64,000 nucleotides of DNA from an uncultured Lachnospiraceae bacterium (GCA_910577675.1 CAJTOR010000014.1:1-64000), one strand, 5' to 3'; positions 26,070 to 35,403 are shown, counted from the stretch's first letter. The notes: generated from the letters alone by a model not told the origin. Translations and numbers: made by a program.

Positions 26070-26587
26070 TGGAGGAAGCGTACTGTGCGGCAAAGGAGCT
26101 GTGCAGCACCGCTGGGCTTAAAGCGGGGCAGATTATGGTGGTGGGCTGCTCGACAAGCGAGGTGGTCGGCAGTGTGATCGGGACAAATTCGGACACAGAT
26201 GCGGCGGGAGAACTCTATGCGGGTATCGCAAAGGCGCTTTCAGAGTGCGGCGTGTATCTGGCAGCGCAGTGCTGCGAACATTTAAACCGCGCCATTGTGG
26301 TGGAGCGGGAAGCAGTGCCCGGCGCGGAAATTGTCAATGTGGTACCGCATAAAAAGGCGGGTGGCTCATTTGCCACGGCGGCATACCACAGTTTTATAAA
26401 CCCGGTTGTTGTCGAGGAGATTCGCGCGGATGCGGGACTCGATATTGGCAATACCCTGATCGGCATGCATTTAAAGCGCGTTGCCGTGCCGGTGCGCCTT
26501 TCCGTGGAAAGAATTGGGAAGGCTTTTGTGGTGGCGGCGCGGACCAGACCGAAATATATTGGCGGGGAGCGCGCGCGCTACGGGTGA
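26057..26587 (+). CDS. UPF0340 family protein (YwlG-like, DUF436)
   Basis: The protein has 176 residues, the usual length for UPF0340/TIGR01440. Conserved stretches are VGCSTSEVVGSVIGTNSD, QCCEHLNRAIVVERE and VVPHKKAGGSFATAAY, and the end TLIGMHLKRVAVPVR. The structure of the family shows a compact alpha/beta fold with a possible metal or nucleotide pocket, but no reaction is established. It overlaps uvrC by 13 bp and is probably translated with it. No signal peptide, so it is cytoplasmic. Confidence 0.88.
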   Translation: MEGLMEEAYCAAKELCSTAGLKAGQIMVVGCSTSEVVGSVIGTNSDTDAAGELYAGIAKALSECGVYLAAQCCEHLNRAIVVEREAVPGAEIVNVVPHKKAGGSFATAAYHSFINPVVVEEIRADAGLDIGNTLIGMHLKRVAVPVRLSVERIGKAFVVAARTRPKYIGGERARYG

Positions 26588-26772
26588 AAAGATATAGATT
26601 TTGCCCGCTTTTACAGGGGAAGTGGGAAATTTTTAAGTTTGTTTTGTGTAAGTCCTGCCATATACCCAAAGGAAAGGCTACAGGTACGTAAAGGTATACA
26701 AGAGGCTGCAAAGGGAACCGCAACTAGGGAAAAACTGGACAGAGCCGCGGAGGCGGCGGAAAGAAGGGAATT
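26588..26772. other. Intergenic spacer without visible gene
   Basis: 185 bp, no gene or clear promoter. The segment before the next ATG is purine-rich (GGCGGCGGAAAGAAGGGAATT) and provides the ribosome site. Confidence 0.4.
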
Positions 26773-27486
26773 ATGTATCACTTTACGGATGAAATAAGGA
26801 CACGTTTATTTGAGATGCAGGACGAGGCTTACCGCGATTTCCATGCGAAGCTGATTCCGAATGTGGACAAAGAAACAATTATTGGCGTGCGTGTACCGGA
26901 GCTGCGCAAATATGCAAAAAAGATTGCGGCTCATTCGCTGGTGGGGGAGTTTTTAAGTGAACTCCCGCACCGCTACTACGATGAAAATAATGTGCATACT
27001 TTCGTGGTGGAACAGATTAGGGACTATGGGGAATGTCTGCGGGAGGTGGAGCGTTTCCTGCCTTATATTGACAACTGGGCGACCTGTGATATGTGGGCAC
27101 CAAAGGTTTTTGCAAAGCATAAGGAGGAACTTCTGCCAAAGATTAAAGAGTGGATGGCATCGGGGAAAACTTACACGGTGCGCTTTGGGATAGGGATGTT
27201 GATGCGCTACTACTTAGGCGAGAATTTCAGGCCCGAGTATCTTTCGCTTGTGGCGGCTGTTAAATCGGAGGAGTATTATGTGAACATGATGGCTGCCTGG
27301 TATTTTGCGACCGCACTTGCAAAGCATTTTGATGAGACCCTGCCGTATCTGACAGAGAGCCGCCTGCCTGCATGGACGCACAACAAGACCATCCAGAAGG
27401 CATGTGAGAGCTGCCGCATTGCGCCGGACCGGAAGGATATATTAAGGGCTTTGAAATGTGAGGGCAGTGAGGAGGAAGGAAATTAG
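26773..27486 (+). CDS. AlkD-like DNA alkylation repair protein
   Basis: The protein has 237 residues and is all helical. It belongs to the DNA alkylation repair family of HEAT-like repeat glycosylases: GVRVPELRKYAKKI, then FLPYIDNWATCDMW with the Trp/Asp residues that line the lesion cleft, and TYTVRFGIGMLMRYYL. These enzymes remove bulky N3/N7-alkylated purines without base flipping. The start follows GAAGGGAATT. The MmcQ/YjbR gene follows 5 bp after its stop. The exact substrate range cannot be told from sequence. Confidence 0.87.
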   Translation: MYHFTDEIRTRLFEMQDEAYRDFHAKLIPNVDKETIIGVRVPELRKYAKKIAAHSLVGEFLSELPHRYYDENNVHTFVVEQIRDYGECLREVERFLPYIDNWATCDMWAPKVFAKHKEELLPKIKEWMASGKTYTVRFGIGMLMRYYLGENFRPEYLSLVAAVKSEEYYVNMMAAWYFATALAKHFDETLPYLTESRLPAWTHNKTIQKACESCRIAPDRKDILRALKCEGSEEEGN

Positions 27487-27491
27487 GCTTT

Positions 27492-27920
27492 ATGGGGGAA
27501 ATGGATTTGAGGGCAGAAATCCTTGCCTACGGAAAGGAGAAATATCATTCGGAGGCTGAGTACCTCTGGGCGGATACCCCGGACGCAGCAGTGCTGCGCC
27601 ATAATGATAACCGGAAATGGTACGCGCTTGTTATGAAAGTGGAGCGCGCCCGCATGGGGATTCCCGGGGAGGGAGTGGTGGATGTGCTCAATATCAAATG
27701 TGATCCGGATATGGGCACTATGCTGCGCGGGATGGATGGGTTTTACCCGGCTTACCATATGAACAAAACAAAATGGATTTCGGTACTTCTTGACCGGACG
27801 GTAAAAAAGGATATGATACTGGATTTGCTGGATGCAAGTTTTGCGCTGACAGCGCCTAAAAAAACGCGCGGAAAATCTGGGGATAACAGATCCCTGACGG
27901 AAAAAAACGGGAAAAAGTAA
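27492..27920 (+). CDS. MmcQ/YjbR family protein
   Basis: The protein has 142 residues of the CyaY-like fold family PF04237: AEYLWADTPDAAVLRHNDNRKWYALV, the LNIKCDPDM strand and YPAYHMNKTKWISVLLD. The basic C-terminal tail (KKTRGKSG...EKNGKK) could help nucleic-acid binding. The family has been linked to DNA binding only by annotation; the function is unknown. The ribosome site lies within the end of the AlkD gene, so the two are likely coupled. Confidence 0.85.
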   Translation: MGEMDLRAEILAYGKEKYHSEAEYLWADTPDAAVLRHNDNRKWYALVMKVERARMGIPGEGVVDVLNIKCDPDMGTMLRGMDGFYPAYHMNKTKWISVLLDRTVKKDMILDLLDASFALTAPKKTRGKSGDNRSLTEKNGKK

Positions 27921-27935
27921 TAACGGGAGGTACCC

Positions 27936-30900
27936 ATGGCATTTACACATTTACACGTACATACGGAATTCAGCCTGCTTGATGGTCTGGGGCGCATCAA
28001 GGAACTGGTGGCACGCGCGAAAGAACTTGGAATGGACAGCATCGCGATCACGGATCATGGTGTTATGTACGGCGCGATTGATTTTTACCGTGCCTGCAAG
28101 GATGCGGGAATCCGTCCGATTCTGGGATGCGAGGTCTACACTGCGCCGGGTTCGCGCTTTGACAAGGAGGGGGGAGTGACGGACGGGCGCTACCATCATC
28201 TTGTGCTTCTCGCCGAGAATAACAAAGGGTACTCCAATCTGATGAAGATTGTTTCAAGGGGCTTTACTGAGGGCTTTTACTATAAGCCGCGCGTGGACCA
28301 TGAGGTGCTTGCCGAATACCATGAGGGGGTGATCGCACTCTCCGCCTGCCTGGCGGGGGAGGTGCCAAGCCTGCTTCGCAAAGGGTTTTACGAGGAGGCG
28401 AAGAAATCGGCACTTACCCTGTCCAAAATTTTTGGAAAAGACCATTTTTATCTTGAACTGCAAGATCATGGTATACCGGAACAGAAAATTGTAAACCAGG
28501 GACTTTTGCGTATGCATGAGGAGACGGGTCTTGAGTTAGTCGCAACTAATGACATCCACTATGTGCTTGCGGAGGATCAGAAGGCACACGATATTCTTCT
28601 GTGCATCCAGACGCAGAAGAAGGTGACGGATGAGAACCGCATGCGATACGAGGGCGGGCAGTATTACCTGAAATCCGAGGAGGAGATGAGGAAGCTGTTT
28701 CCCTATGCGCCGGAAGCAATTGAAAACACGCATAAAATTGCATCCCGGTGTGAGGTCCAGATTGAATTCGGGCATTATAAACTGCCGAAATTCGATGTTC
28801 CGTCGGGCTACACGGCATGGGAATATATGCAGAAGCTGTGCAGGGAGGGACTTTCCCGCCGCTATGGGCATGTGGAGGAACTTGAGGAACGCCTGGAATA
28901 TGAGATGAATGTTATCCACGATATGGGTTTTGTGGATTATTTCCTGATTGTCTGGGATTTTATACGCTACGCGAAGGAAAACGGGATTGCGGTGGGGCCT
29001 GGGCGCGGCAGCGGCGCGGGCAGTATTGTCGCCTACTGTCTTGGGATTACGAATATAGACCCGATTAAATACAATCTGCTTTTTGAGCGCTTCTTAAACC
29101 CGGAGCGGCTGACCATGCCCGATATCGATATCGATTTCTGTTATGAGCGCAGGCAGGAGGTTATCGATTATGTTGTGGAAAAATATGGAAAAGACCGCGT
29201 TGTCCAGATTGTCACATTCGGTACAATGGCGGCCAGGGGTGTGCTGCGGGATGTAGGGCGTGCGCTTGATATGCCGTATGCGCAGTGCGATGCAATCGCG
29301 AAGATGGTGCCAAACGAATTAAATATTACGCTCGACAAAGCTCTTATGATGAATCCCGATTTAGCTTCGGCGTACCGAACGGACGAGCAGGTTAAATATC
29401 TGGTGGACATGTCAAAACGTCTGGAAGGGCTTGCGCGCCACAGTTCGATGCACGCGGCGGGAGTCCTTATCAGTAATGCCCCGGCGGATGATTATGTGCC
29501 TCTCTCCCGCGCGTCGGAGGATACCATCACGACGCAGTTTACAATGACAACGTTGGAGGAGCTCGGGCTTTTAAAAATGGACTTTTTGGGTCTGCGCACC
29601 TTAACCGTTATCCAGGATGCAGTGCGCCTGATAAAGAAAGAATATGACGGGCAAAACGGCAAAAAGGAGGAGGGGCAGTTTCCAGGCTTTGTTGACGGGG
29701 TGCTCGATATGGATCGGATTGACTATGCGGACTCCAAGGTATATGAGCTTTTGGGGTCAGGGCATACCGAGGGCGTATTCCAGTTAGAAAGTGCCGGGAT
29801 GAAAAACTTTATGAAGGAGTTAAAGCCGCATAATATCGAGGATGTGATTGCGGGAATCTCCCTCTACCGTCCGGGACCGATGGATTTTATCCCGAAATAT
29901 ATTAAGGGCAAGAATGACCCGTCTTCCATCGAGTATGAATGCAAAGAACTAGAGCCGATCCTGAAGCCGACTTACGGCTGTATTGTTTATCAGGAGCAGG
30001 TTATGCAGATTGTGCGCGACCTTGCTGGTTACAGTTACGGGCGCAGCGACCTAGTGCGCCGCGCAATGTCAAAGAAAAAGGAATCCGTTATGGCGAAGGA
30101 GAGGAAGAATTTCGTCTACGGCAATGAGGAGGAGCATGTGCCGGGCTGTATTGCAAAAGGCATCCCGGAGCAGGTCGCAAACCATATTTTTGATGAGATG
30201 ACGGACTTTGCGAAGTATGCGTTCAACAAATCACACGCTGCGGCATATGCGGTTGTGGCGTACCAGACAGCTTTTTTAAAGTGCTATTACCCGGTGGAAT
30301 TTATGGCGGCGCTTATGACTTCCGTAATCGATAACCCGGGCAAGGTAGCACAGTATATCTTCCATTGCAGACAGCTTGGCATATCCATCCTGCCCCCGGA
30401 TATCAATGTGGGGGAGGCATCTTTCTCCGTGGATGGCGGCGCGATCCGCTATGGTCTGACCGCAATCAAGGGACTTGGGCGACCGGTGATTGACGAGGTG
30501 GTTAAGGAGCGAGGACGCGGGGGGAATTATAAGGGCATCAAGGATTTAGCGGCGCGCCTGACCAACAAGGAAATCAATAAGAGGACGCTTGAGAACCTGA
30601 TTAAGTCCGGTGCGCTCGATACGCTTAGCGGGACGCGCAAGCAGAAAATGTATGTTTACGCAACAGTGCTTGACACGGTGGCGGAGGAGAAAAAGGAATC
30701 TGTTACCGGGCAGATAAGCCTGTTCGATATCATTGCGCCCGAGCAGAAGCAGGCGTATGACAACCAGTTCCCGGAGGTTGGCGAATATTCAAAGGAGGAA
30801 CTTTTAGCGTTTGAGAAGGAGGTTCTCGGCATATATATCAGCGGGCATCCGCTGGAGGTTTACGAGGCGGCAATGCGCAAGAATGTAACGAAGACAACGC

Positions 30901-31451
30901 TTGATTTCCTGGTGGACGAGGAGGCGGGTGCATGTAAGGTGTTAGACGGCAGTATTGAGCTTATTGGCGGGATGATTACCGCAAGGACGTTAAAAACAAC
31001 GAGGAACAATACGCTGATGGCATTTTTGACCCTGGAGGATATGGTGGGTGCCGTCGAGGTCATTGTTTTTCCGAGAGATTATGAGAAGTATAAATTGCTG
31101 CTGAATGTAGATGATAAAATCTATATCCGTGGCAAGGTGGCTGTGGAGGAGGATAAACAAGCCAAACTGATCTGTCAGGAAGTGATCCCGTTTTCGGCGG
31201 TTCCGCGGGAAGTTTGGATACAATTCTTTAATAAGAACAGTTTTGTTGAAAATGAACAAAATTTATATTCTTTATTGGGTGAATTTGACGGGAATGATAC
31301 GGTTTGTATCTATCTATCGCAGGAAAAAGCCGTAAAAAAGCTGCCAAAAAGCAGAAATATTAGTATAAACAGCGATAGTTTACAGAAACTTTATGAAAAG
31401 TTCGGACAGGAGAATGTGAAGGTTACGGAAAAGAGTATTGAAAAACGCTGA
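27936..31451 (+). CDS. dnaE: DNA polymerase III alpha subunit DnaE
   Basis: The protein has 1171 residues. The N-terminal PHP domain starts with HLHVHTEFSLLDG. The C-family polymerase core includes GRGSGAGSIVAYC and the catalytic aspartates in MPDIDIDFCYERR. A helix-hairpin-helix region and an OB-fold (ELIGGMITARTLKT...TLMAFLTLEDMVG) complete it. It replicates the chromosome, or in Firmicutes with PolC extends primers. No intein or frameshift is seen. GGGAGG precedes the ATG, 15 bp after the MmcQ gene. Confidence 0.97.
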   Translation: MAFTHLHVHTEFSLLDGLGRIKELVARAKELGMDSIAITDHGVMYGAIDFYRACKDAGIRPILGCEVYTAPGSRFDKEGGVTDGRYHHLVLLAENNKGYSNLMKIVSRGFTEGFYYKPRVDHEVLAEYHEGVIALSACLAGEVPSLLRKGFYEEAKKSALTLSKIFGKDHFYLELQDHGIPEQKIVNQGLLRMHEETGLELVATNDIHYVLAEDQKAHDILLCIQTQKKVTDENRMRYEGGQYYLKSEEEMRKLFPYAPEAIENTHKIASRCEVQIEFGHYKLPKFDVPSGYTAWEYMQKLCREGLSRRYGHVEELEERLEYEMNVIHDMGFVDYFLIVWDFIRYAKENGIAVGPGRGSGAGSIVAYCLGITNIDPIKYNLLFERFLNPERLTMPDIDIDFCYERRQEVIDYVVEKYGKDRVVQIVTFGTMAARGVLRDVGRALDMPYAQCDAIAKMVPNELNITLDKALMMNPDLASAYRTDEQVKYLVDMSKRLEGLARHSSMHAAGVLISNAPADDYVPLSRASEDTITTQFTMTTLEELGLLKMDFLGLRTLTVIQDAVRLIKKEYDGQNGKKEEGQFPGFVDGVLDMDRIDYADSKVYELLGSGHTEGVFQLESAGMKNFMKELKPHNIEDVIAGISLYRPGPMDFIPKYIKGKNDPSSIEYECKELEPILKPTYGCIVYQEQVMQIVRDLAGYSYGRSDLVRRAMSKKKESVMAKERKNFVYGNEEEHVPGCIAKGIPEQVANHIFDEMTDFAKYAFNKSHAAAYAVVAYQTAFLKCYYPVEFMAALMTSVIDNPGKVAQYIFHCRQLGISILPPDINVGEASFSVDGGAIRYGLTAIKGLGRPVIDEVVKERGRGGNYKGIKDLAARLTNKEINKRTLENLIKSGALDTLSGTRKQKMYVYATVLDTVAEEKKESVTGQISLFDIIAPEQKQAYDNQFPEVGEYSKEELLAFEKEVLGIYISGHPLEVYEAAMRKNVTKTTLDFLVDEEAGACKVLDGSIELIGGMITARTLKTTRNNTLMAFLTLEDMVGAVEVIVFPRDYEKYKLLLNVDDKIYIRGKVAVEEDKQAKLICQEVIPFSAVPREVWIQFFNKNSFVENEQNLYSLLGEFDGNDTVCIYLSQEKAVKKLPKSRNISINSDSLQKLYEKFGQENVKVTEKSIEKR

Positions 31452-31564
31452 AACTTATACTAAAATGGATACCAATGAATGAAATGTGCCGCACCTTAAT
31501 GCAGGATGGGGGTGGTACAAAGGATAGAAAACGAGAATGGGATCATTCGGAAATGAGGTAAATT

Positions 31565-32560
31565 ATGGCGAAGGCAAAAGCAGCAGACAAAAAGCAGGTT
31601 AAGACAATCGGCGTTCTTACGAGCGGCGGGGACGCGCCAGGCATGAACGCTGCCATCCGCGCGGTGGTGCGCACGGCGATTGCGAGCGGGTTGAAGGTAA
31701 AGGGCATCCGCAGGGGCTATACCGGTTTACTCGAGGAAGATATAGTGGACATGAACGCGCGCAGCGTGGCTGATATTATCCAGCGCGGCGGTACGATTCT
31801 CTACACGGCGCGCTGCCCGGAATTTATGACGGCGAACGGCCAGGATAAGGGGGCGGATATCTGCCGCAAACACGGCATTGATGGTCTTGTTGTGATCGGC
31901 GGTGATGGTTCTTTCCAGGGTGCAAGGCAGCTTGCAGCCAGGGGGGTCAACACAGTCGGCGTGCCGGGCACAATCGATCTTGATATCGCCTGCACGGAGT
32001 ACACGATTGGATTTGATACGGCGGTTAATACCGCGATGCAGGCGATCGACAAGGTGCGCGATACTTCCACATCGCATGAGCGTTGCAGTATTATCGAGGT
32101 TATGGGCAGGAATGCGGGGTATATTGCGCTTTGGTGCGGTATTGCGAACGGAGCGGAGGATATACTGACTGTGGAATGCTACGACCGCGACGAGAGCAAG
32201 ATTATTGAAAATATACGCGTCAAGAAAAAGGTTGGCAAGACCCACCATATTATTATTAACGCGGAGGGTATCGGCGATTCCTACGGGATGGCAAAGCGCA
32301 TTGAGGCGGCGACCGGTATGGAAACGCGGGCGACCGTGATCGGGCATATCCAGCGCGGCGGCAGCCCGACCTGCAAGGACAGGGTCTATGCCTCGGCCAT
32401 GGGCGCGAAGGCAGTTGATATCTTGGTGGCGGGCGGGAGCAACCGTGTTGTGGCGTATAAGCACGGGGAATACGTGGATTTTGATATTGAGGAAGCGCTG
32501 AGCATGAAGAAGACGCTTGATCCTTATTTGTTTGAAATGTCAAAAAAATTGGCAAGGTAA
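31565..32560 (+). CDS. pfkA: ATP-dependent 6-phosphofructokinase
   Basis: The protein has 331 residues. It begins with a basic 12-residue lead, then IGVLTSGGDAPGMNAAIRAVV. The GGDGS motif has Gly at the position that favours ATP over pyrophosphate. PGTIDLDIACTEYTIGFDTA contains the catalytic Asp and the Mg-binding Asp; the usual Asn between them is Leu, as in other clostridial members. Substrate residues MGRNAG and HIQRGGSP are present. It converts fructose-6-phosphate to fructose-1,6-bisphosphate. Ribosome site GAGGTAA just before the ATG; a strong terminator follows. Confidence 0.94.
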   Translation: MAKAKAADKKQVKTIGVLTSGGDAPGMNAAIRAVVRTAIASGLKVKGIRRGYTGLLEEDIVDMNARSVADIIQRGGTILYTARCPEFMTANGQDKGADICRKHGIDGLVVIGGDGSFQGARQLAARGVNTVGVPGTIDLDIACTEYTIGFDTAVNTAMQAIDKVRDTSTSHERCSIIEVMGRNAGYIALWCGIANGAEDILTVECYDRDESKIIENIRVKKKVGKTHHIIINAEGIGDSYGMAKRIEAATGMETRATVIGHIQRGGSPTCKDRVYASAMGAKAVDILVAGGSNRVVAYKHGEYVDFDIEEALSMKKTLDPYLFEMSKKLAR

Positions 32561-32568
32561 TAGAAAAA

Positions 32569-32614
32569 GAAAAGGAGCTGCCGCAAAGCATCCGGTTTGT
32601 GGCAGCTCCTTTTC
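32569..32614 (+). terminator. Terminator of pfkA
   Basis: GAAAAGGAGCTGCCGCAAA (32569-32587) pairs with TTTGTGGCAGCTCCTTTTC (32596-32614) with one wobble pair. Confidence 0.85.
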
Positions 32615-32864
32615 TTGTATATTTCAGTATTATATGTAAATATATGTAAAAATATTCCTGTATCTGTTTTGTAAGCCACTCTTACTTATTCTGAGTTTCT
32701 GTAAGAATTTCTCCCTTGTGTTAAAAGCTGTATTGATTTAGCCACATCAATAGATAAGTTTGTAATAATATGTGGAAAAATAAAAATATCTGTGCTATAA
32801 TAGAGAAAAATAAAAGAATAAGGAAATAACTGGAAAAACGTATATGCAGGCAGGAGGATGAATA
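32615..32864 (+). promoter_or_regulatory. Control region of the HTH-TPR regulator gene
   Basis: This contains, in order, a 7-bp inverted repeat TATTGAT / ATCAATA (32731-32737 and 32746-32752); a promoter TGGAAA (32773-32778), 17-nt spacer, TATAAT (32796-32801); the 18-nt element at 32822-32839; and the ribosome site CAGGAGG (32851-32857). The inverted repeat lies about 70 bp upstream of the transcription start, a usual place for an activator or autoregulator. Confidence 0.6.
32822..32839 (+). promoter_or_regulatory. 18-nt element shared with the amidase promoter at 13687
   Basis: GGAAATAACTGGAAAAAC, identical to 13687-13704, here in the 5' leader about 14 nt past the predicted start. Confidence 0.45.
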
Positions 32865-34817
32865 TTGAAACTGGAAAAGGTTGGGATACAGATTGGGATT
32901 TTATGCGAGAAAGCAGGAATAACCAGAAACAAACTTTGCGACGGACTTTGTTCGGAATCCGAATTGGCTCTGATTGAAAAAGGGGAAAGCTCGGCTGATG
33001 TAATCCTGTTTGCCGCACTTCTCGAACGCCTGGGAAAATCCGCGGAACGGCTGACTTATATCCTGACGATGGAGGAGTACAAAAGATTTATGGCTCGCAA
33101 TGAAATTGAGGAAGCCCTGCGCCTGGGATTGTTAAAGGAAGCAGAGCAGAAATTTGCACGCTACCGCAGGGAGAACCCCCCAAAAAAGAAACAGGGCAAA
33201 GATGGGACGGATGGGGTGGATAAAATCTTGCTTATGTACGAGGAAAAAATAAAGGGAATTCTAATTCTTGAAGAATATGAAAAGGATTTTAAGGATAAAG
33301 AAGGGCTTGCGGGGATATCCGCATGCGGGGGTGCTGTAGGGCAGGAAAGGTTGAAGAAATTGAACACTTCCCTGTCTTATCTGGAATCCGCGATTTCCCG
33401 CACAATGAGGATAAAGGATCTATACAGCCATAAATTTATTGAATGCCTTGATGCGGGGGAGAAGTTTCTGGCAATGTTTGAAATAGAAAATATACTGCTC
33501 TACCTGTATATAAAGCAGTACTATGGGGAGGCGCAGGATCAAAGGGAGCTGCTTTTTGCATTGTACCGCTATCTGGAAAGGAACATGCAGGATGCGGTAC
33601 TTCGCGCGCAGTATCTTGCCAAAACAGGGATATTGCTTGGATGTATTTTGCTGGCAGGGGGGGATTGTGCTGCATGCGTGAAGATGCATGAAAAAATTAT
33701 CGGACTGAACCGGGAATGTGGTATGCTTGTCTGTGTAATGCCACTGCTGGAACAGATAATAGCTGCCTGTGAACGGCTTGGGGATACGGGTAAGGCAGAG
33801 TGGTACAAAAAGCAGAAGGAAAATTTTTTAAATATATTCCAGGATTCAGATTTATCCATCCAATGCCTTAATAAATTGTACTATACCTGCCGGATGCGCC
33901 AGTATTTTGTCGAGGGGAGGTTGATTGCCGCAGAGCGCAAATGGAAGAAGATGACACAGCAGGAGTTGGCGGAGGGGATCTATCAATATTGTGCAAGTAT
34001 TTCCCGCATCGAAACCGGCAAGGAGAATTCCGGCAGAAAAAAGTTTTACAGGATTATGGAAAAACTTGGAATTGACTGTACACGTTATAACGGGAACCTG
34101 CTTACCGACGAGTTTTGCGTGCTTGAACTGGATCGGGATATTGAAAGACATCTGGCCAGGGGACAGTACGAGGAGGCGGGACACGAGTTATATCTGCTTG
34201 AGAGATCCGTGGACATGAATGAAAAATGTAATCAGCAGCTAGTCCTCGGCTTAAAAAATATGGAAGCGCTTAGGGCGGGCAAAATCGGCACGGAGGAAGC
34301 TCTTGAAAATGCAAGGGAGCTGCTTGAGATGACCTATCATCTGGAGAATGTGGAGGAAGGCGGGGAGAGATACCGGAGAGTGCCATTTAGAAATGAAATG
34401 TATCTGTTTAATCAGATTTGCATAATACTGAGAAAGGATGGGAGGATTATGGAAGCGGTTGAGCTGATGGAGCGGATGATGCGCACCTATGATGCGACAG
34501 TGGAGGCAAGGAATTTCCATAATAAAAATATATATTTATGCGCAATAAATTTGTGTCAGTATCTGGAGCGGGTGGATCGCCTTGAAGAAGCGGAGAGGTA
34601 TGCAAATGGGCTGATCCGGGAAAAATTGATTTACGGTAAAATTTTGGGATTACACAGGCTTTACTCAACTAAATTTGATGTTGCCGAAAAGCTGGGGAGT
34701 GATATTGAAAATAGAAAGAAGCTGCTATATCAAGCGTATTTTCTGAGTGACTGGTGTAATGTTGATAAGGATAGCAGAATATTGGAGAAAGCGTTAAAAG
34801 AAAGATTTGGTAATTAA
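32865..34817 (+). CDS. HTH-TPR regulator with two HTH domains (RRNPP-like candidate)
   Basis: The protein has 650 residues. Residues ~5-62 form a first XRE-like helix-turn-helix (VGIQIGILCEKAGITRNKLC...IEKGESS). Helical, TPR-like sequence follows to ~340. A second, more canonical XRE domain lies at about 348-402 (RKWKKMTQQELAEGIYQYCA, then ISRIETGKENSGRKKFYRIM), and TPR-like helices continue to the end. The order HTH-TPR-HTH-TPR looks like an internal duplication of an Rgg/PlcR/Rap-type unit. Such proteins bind short re-imported peptides through the TPR part. The start is TTG (AGGAGG 8 nt upstream); an ATG six bases earlier is out of frame. It is convergent with a small peptide gene. Peptide binding is inference. 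Confidence 0.75.
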   Translation: MKLEKVGIQIGILCEKAGITRNKLCDGLCSESELALIEKGESSADVILFAALLERLGKSAERLTYILTMEEYKRFMARNEIEEALRLGLLKEAEQKFARYRRENPPKKKQGKDGTDGVDKILLMYEEKIKGILILEEYEKDFKDKEGLAGISACGGAVGQERLKKLNTSLSYLESAISRTMRIKDLYSHKFIECLDAGEKFLAMFEIENILLYLYIKQYYGEAQDQRELLFALYRYLERNMQDAVLRAQYLAKTGILLGCILLAGGDCAACVKMHEKIIGLNRECGMLVCVMPLLEQIIAACERLGDTGKAEWYKKQKENFLNIFQDSDLSIQCLNKLYYTCRMRQYFVEGRLIAAERKWKKMTQQELAEGIYQYCASISRIETGKENSGRKKFYRIMEKLGIDCTRYNGNLLTDEFCVLELDRDIERHLARGQYEEAGHELYLLERSVDMNEKCNQQLVLGLKNMEALRAGKIGTEEALENARELLEMTYHLENVEEGGERYRRVPFRNEMYLFNQICIILRKDGRIMEAVELMERMMRTYDATVEARNFHNKNIYLCAINLCQYLERVDRLEEAERYANGLIREKLIYGKILGLHRLYSTKFDVAEKLGSDIENRKKLLYQAYFLSDWCNVDKDSRILEKALKERFGN

Positions 34818-34840
34818 TAATGACAAATGGAAAAAAACAC

Positions 34841-34885
34841 GGGTTGTCACATTAAATATTACATAGTATATTAATGTGACAGCCC
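34841..34885. terminator. Terminator between the regulator and peptide genes
   Basis: GGGTTGTCACATTAA (34841-34855) pairs with TTAATGTGACAGCCC (34871-34885), one wobble pair. On the minus strand it is followed by a long T-run, so it mainly ends the peptide gene. Confidence 0.75.
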
Positions 34886-34909
34886 TGGATTTAATTATAG
34901 TGAGGTATA

Positions 34910-35086
34910 TTATTCTATTATTTCCAGGTCGTCATCTAAAATTGAACTATCTTTTGATGGGTCAGTAATGGAGTAGATTGAAATCTCCGACTCCTGCCAC
35001 TCCCTCGGTGTTATATTGGAAAGCACCGGGATTAGAAGCAGAAAAAGCATTCCAAATGAGGAAAGTCTTTTCTTTAGATAATTCAT
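34910..35086 (-). CDS. Small exported peptide precursor (candidate signal peptide gene)
   Basis: The product has 58 residues. It has a basic start (MNYLKKRLSSFG), a hydrophobic stretch MLFLLLIPVL, and then a polar, acidic tail (SNITPREWQES...DDDLEIIE) of about 35 residues. This is the layout of a secreted pro-peptide. AAAGGA lies about 10 nt before the ATG at 35084-35086. It is flanked by a terminator and by a palindrome next to its promoter, and stands tail to tail with the HTH-TPR regulator. That is the usual arrangement of RRNPP-type peptide/receptor pairs. It shows no Cys for lactone formation as in AgrD and no double-glycine leader. The family is not known to me. Confidence 0.6.
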   Translation of the reverse strand: MNYLKKRLSSFGMLFLLLIPVLSNITPREWQESEISIYSITDPSKDSSILDDDLEIIE

Positions 35087-35104
35087 GGTAATCAAGTCCT
35101 TTCT

Positions 35105-35133
35105 TTTATAATTGAAGTTTCTAGGCAGCGGGT
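35105..35133 (-). promoter_or_regulatory. Probable activator-dependent promoter of the peptide gene
   Basis: On the minus strand the -10 is TATAAA (35105-35110). The -35 position (35128-35133, ACCCGC) is unlike TTGACA and overlaps the palindrome at 35131-35168. A missing -35 with an operator in its place fits a promoter that needs an activator. Confidence 0.35.
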
Positions 35134-35168
35134 TTTTCCGATATTCAGACCAAGATATGGAAAAACCC
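35131..35168. repeat. Long palindrome upstream of the peptide gene
   Basis: GGGTTTTTCC-G-ATAT pairs with ATATGGAAAAACCC around a 10-nt centre, apart from one unpaired base; flanking bases extend the symmetry. It contains TGGAAAAAC, also the core of the 18-nt element at 13687 and 32822. No T-run follows, so an operator is more likely than a terminator. Confidence 0.65.
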
Positions 35169-35403
35169 GTTGTCAGTGGCTACATACTAAGTTTATCATA
35201 AATGGATAAAAATATATATGATTTTTTTCTGTGATTTTTGCAAAAAATAATCATATTTTGGCGGGAGGATAATTTTTTGGTATAATATGTCGAGGTGGAA
35301 AAGTGTGTGGGCGGGCAGAATATATTTTGTCCTTCCTTTTATAGGAAGAGTATGCTATAATCAGGATATCCGGAAAGAAGTGAAAGAAAACGAGGTATAA
35401 CAA
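35169..35403 (+). promoter_or_regulatory. Control region of the ABC exporter gene
   Basis: Promoter TTGGCG (35258-35263), 17-nt spacer, TATAAT (35281-35286), about 115 nt before the ATG; a second TATAAT lies at about 35356. No gene is visible in the gap. The ribosome site is GAGGTA. Confidence 0.6.

Noticed and set aside
26588..26772. Possible small RNA gene
   Set aside because: No promoter-terminator pair or recognised fold was found.
32007..32030. PfkA with Leu instead of Asn in the TIDND motif
   Set aside because: Both Asp residues are kept and other clostridial phosphofructokinases show the same change, so activity is likely normal.
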